Of a DNA stretch of 64,000 nucleotides, positions 63,128 to 64,000 are shown in pieces. The stretch lies in contig NC_019875.2 of assembly GCF_002234675.1 (NCBI RefSeq), positions 22,624,299 through 22,688,298 on the forward strand. The letters run 5' to 3'. Position numbers and translations under genes: made by a program. Each line of letters starts with the position of its first letter. The stretch's first letter is position 1. This stretch comes from Oryzias latipes (lineage: Eukaryota; Chordata; Actinopteri; Beloniformes; Adrianichthyidae). The notes beneath the pieces were generated by a model. The model did no database searches. It saw only the letters and a list, made by a program, of their open reading frames with translations, and was not told where the DNA came from.

Positions 63128-63470
63128 CAGTGTCCCCTTGCTATATCGCAGTTCACCTCTCCCTATCTCGCTGTTTCGTGGATTTTTTAAAAACAGTTTT
63201 GCATGTTTTTAAAAAAAATTTAACAGTGCTCTGTGTTCTGCATCCTGATTGGCTGTAGAACTCAAATCTTTGTTTTCATTTTATAATACTGGACTTATTT
63301 TTCTATGAAGGTTTGAACTTTAAGAATTTAAACATGAAAGTGTAAAAATGTTAATTTCTGTCTAAATGTGTATAAACTGTGTAGTTTTACCTCCTGTAAC
63401 TACATTGCAGATTTCACTTATCGCAGGTCATCTTTAGAACGTAACCGCTGCGATAAACGAGATAACACTG
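63128..63470. mobile_element. 343-bp MITE with TA target duplication
   Basis: It runs from CAGTGTCCCCTTGCTATATC to GCGATAAACGAGATAACACTG, with TA on each side (63126-63127, 63471-63472). The imperfect inverted ends and the internal ATCCTGATTGGCTG segment match a degraded copy in fzr1 intron 3. A TA duplication and CAGTG ends fit a Tigger/pogo-type non-autonomous element. Confidence 0.78.
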
Positions 63471-64000
63471 TATTTTGCTGTCGGCAACAGCCCTGGTGTT
63501 AAAAGGTTAAACAAGACTATGTTTTTTAGCTTTTTCAGCAGAATGGCAGATTCAGAGGGAGACTAAATAAATGACCCTTCTTTTTAAACAACAGAGTTGG
63601 TTGAAGTAAACTTCAGACAATATGGCTGCATCTCCTGAGACTTCCTTTTTGGTGTCCTGATCCCTATGTGGGGAACGAAAGTAAGTTGTTCTCTGATTTT
63701 AAAGATTTTTCCCCCCTTTCTCCTTTTGTTTTTCACTTGCTAACCAATTTAATAAAGTTTTGAAAATATGTTTTCCTATTTAGGGAAGATTTTTAGTAAA
63801 AGTTCTCCAGGTAGCTATAATAACCAAAATAACTTTTGTAAATGTTCAACTAAAAACAAAATAGATCTCACTGTGGTGATATCTTTTAAAGGAAACACAA
63901 TTAATCCATCATCCCAACAAAAACTTATCGTTTAACAAAGATTTTTATTTTGGGGTTTTAGTGAAATATACAAAAGAAAGGCTCTCTTGCAAAAGAAAAA

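Overview
The window is vertebrate nuclear DNA, almost certainly from a teleost fish. The genes have many small exons with GT-AG (and a few GC-AG) introns. The proteins read as close orthologues of vertebrate housekeeping genes, and the intergenic DNA is full of fish-type transposable elements (Tc1, hAT, Harbinger, L2-like LINEs, tRNA-derived SINEs). The species cannot be named from the sequence alone.

Layout: (1) 0.7-20 kb is gene dense: a jsrp1-like gene (+), sf3a2 (-), plekhj1 (+) and fzr1/cdh1 (+). sf3a2 and plekhj1 are head to head over a short shared promoter, and jsrp1 and sf3a2 are tail to tail. This matches human 19p13.3 (PLEKHJ1-SF3A2-AMH-JSRP1), except that no amh lies in the 0.64 kb between the jsrp1 and sf3a2 stop codons. 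(2) 20-33 kb is mostly intergenic, with degenerate Tc1 copies and one TATA-driven candidate transcript. (3) 33.1-40.3 kb holds a complete spindlin-family gene (-) of four coding exons. A hAT element with a perfect 8-bp target duplication, a long hairpin and a DNA transposon with a TTA duplication sit in its introns, and an inverted duplicate of its exon 2 boundary lies beyond its 5' end. (4) 41-49 kb is intergenic, with a pentanucleotide array, a SINE with a 13-bp duplication and a 21-bp minisatellite. (5) 49.5-57.7 kb is an 8.18-kb DNA transposon with 527-bp, nearly identical terminal inverted repeats and a broken integrase-like gene. It probably belongs to the IS3EU group. It interrupts a LINE fragment and itself contains a hAT, which contains a Harbinger, which contains a solo LTR. 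(6) 57.9-64 kb is repeat-scattered DNA with no gene that I can name.

The recognised genes do not form one pathway. sf3a2 is a U2 snRNP splicing factor, plekhj1 an endosomal PH protein, fzr1 an APC/C activator of mitotic exit and G1, spindlin a histone methyl-lysine reader, and jsrp1-like a junctional sarcoplasmic reticulum protein. Coding spans were built by joining exons by hand. Reading phase is preserved at every junction in sf3a2, plekhj1, fzr1, spindlin and the jsrp1-like gene, which is the main support for those models.
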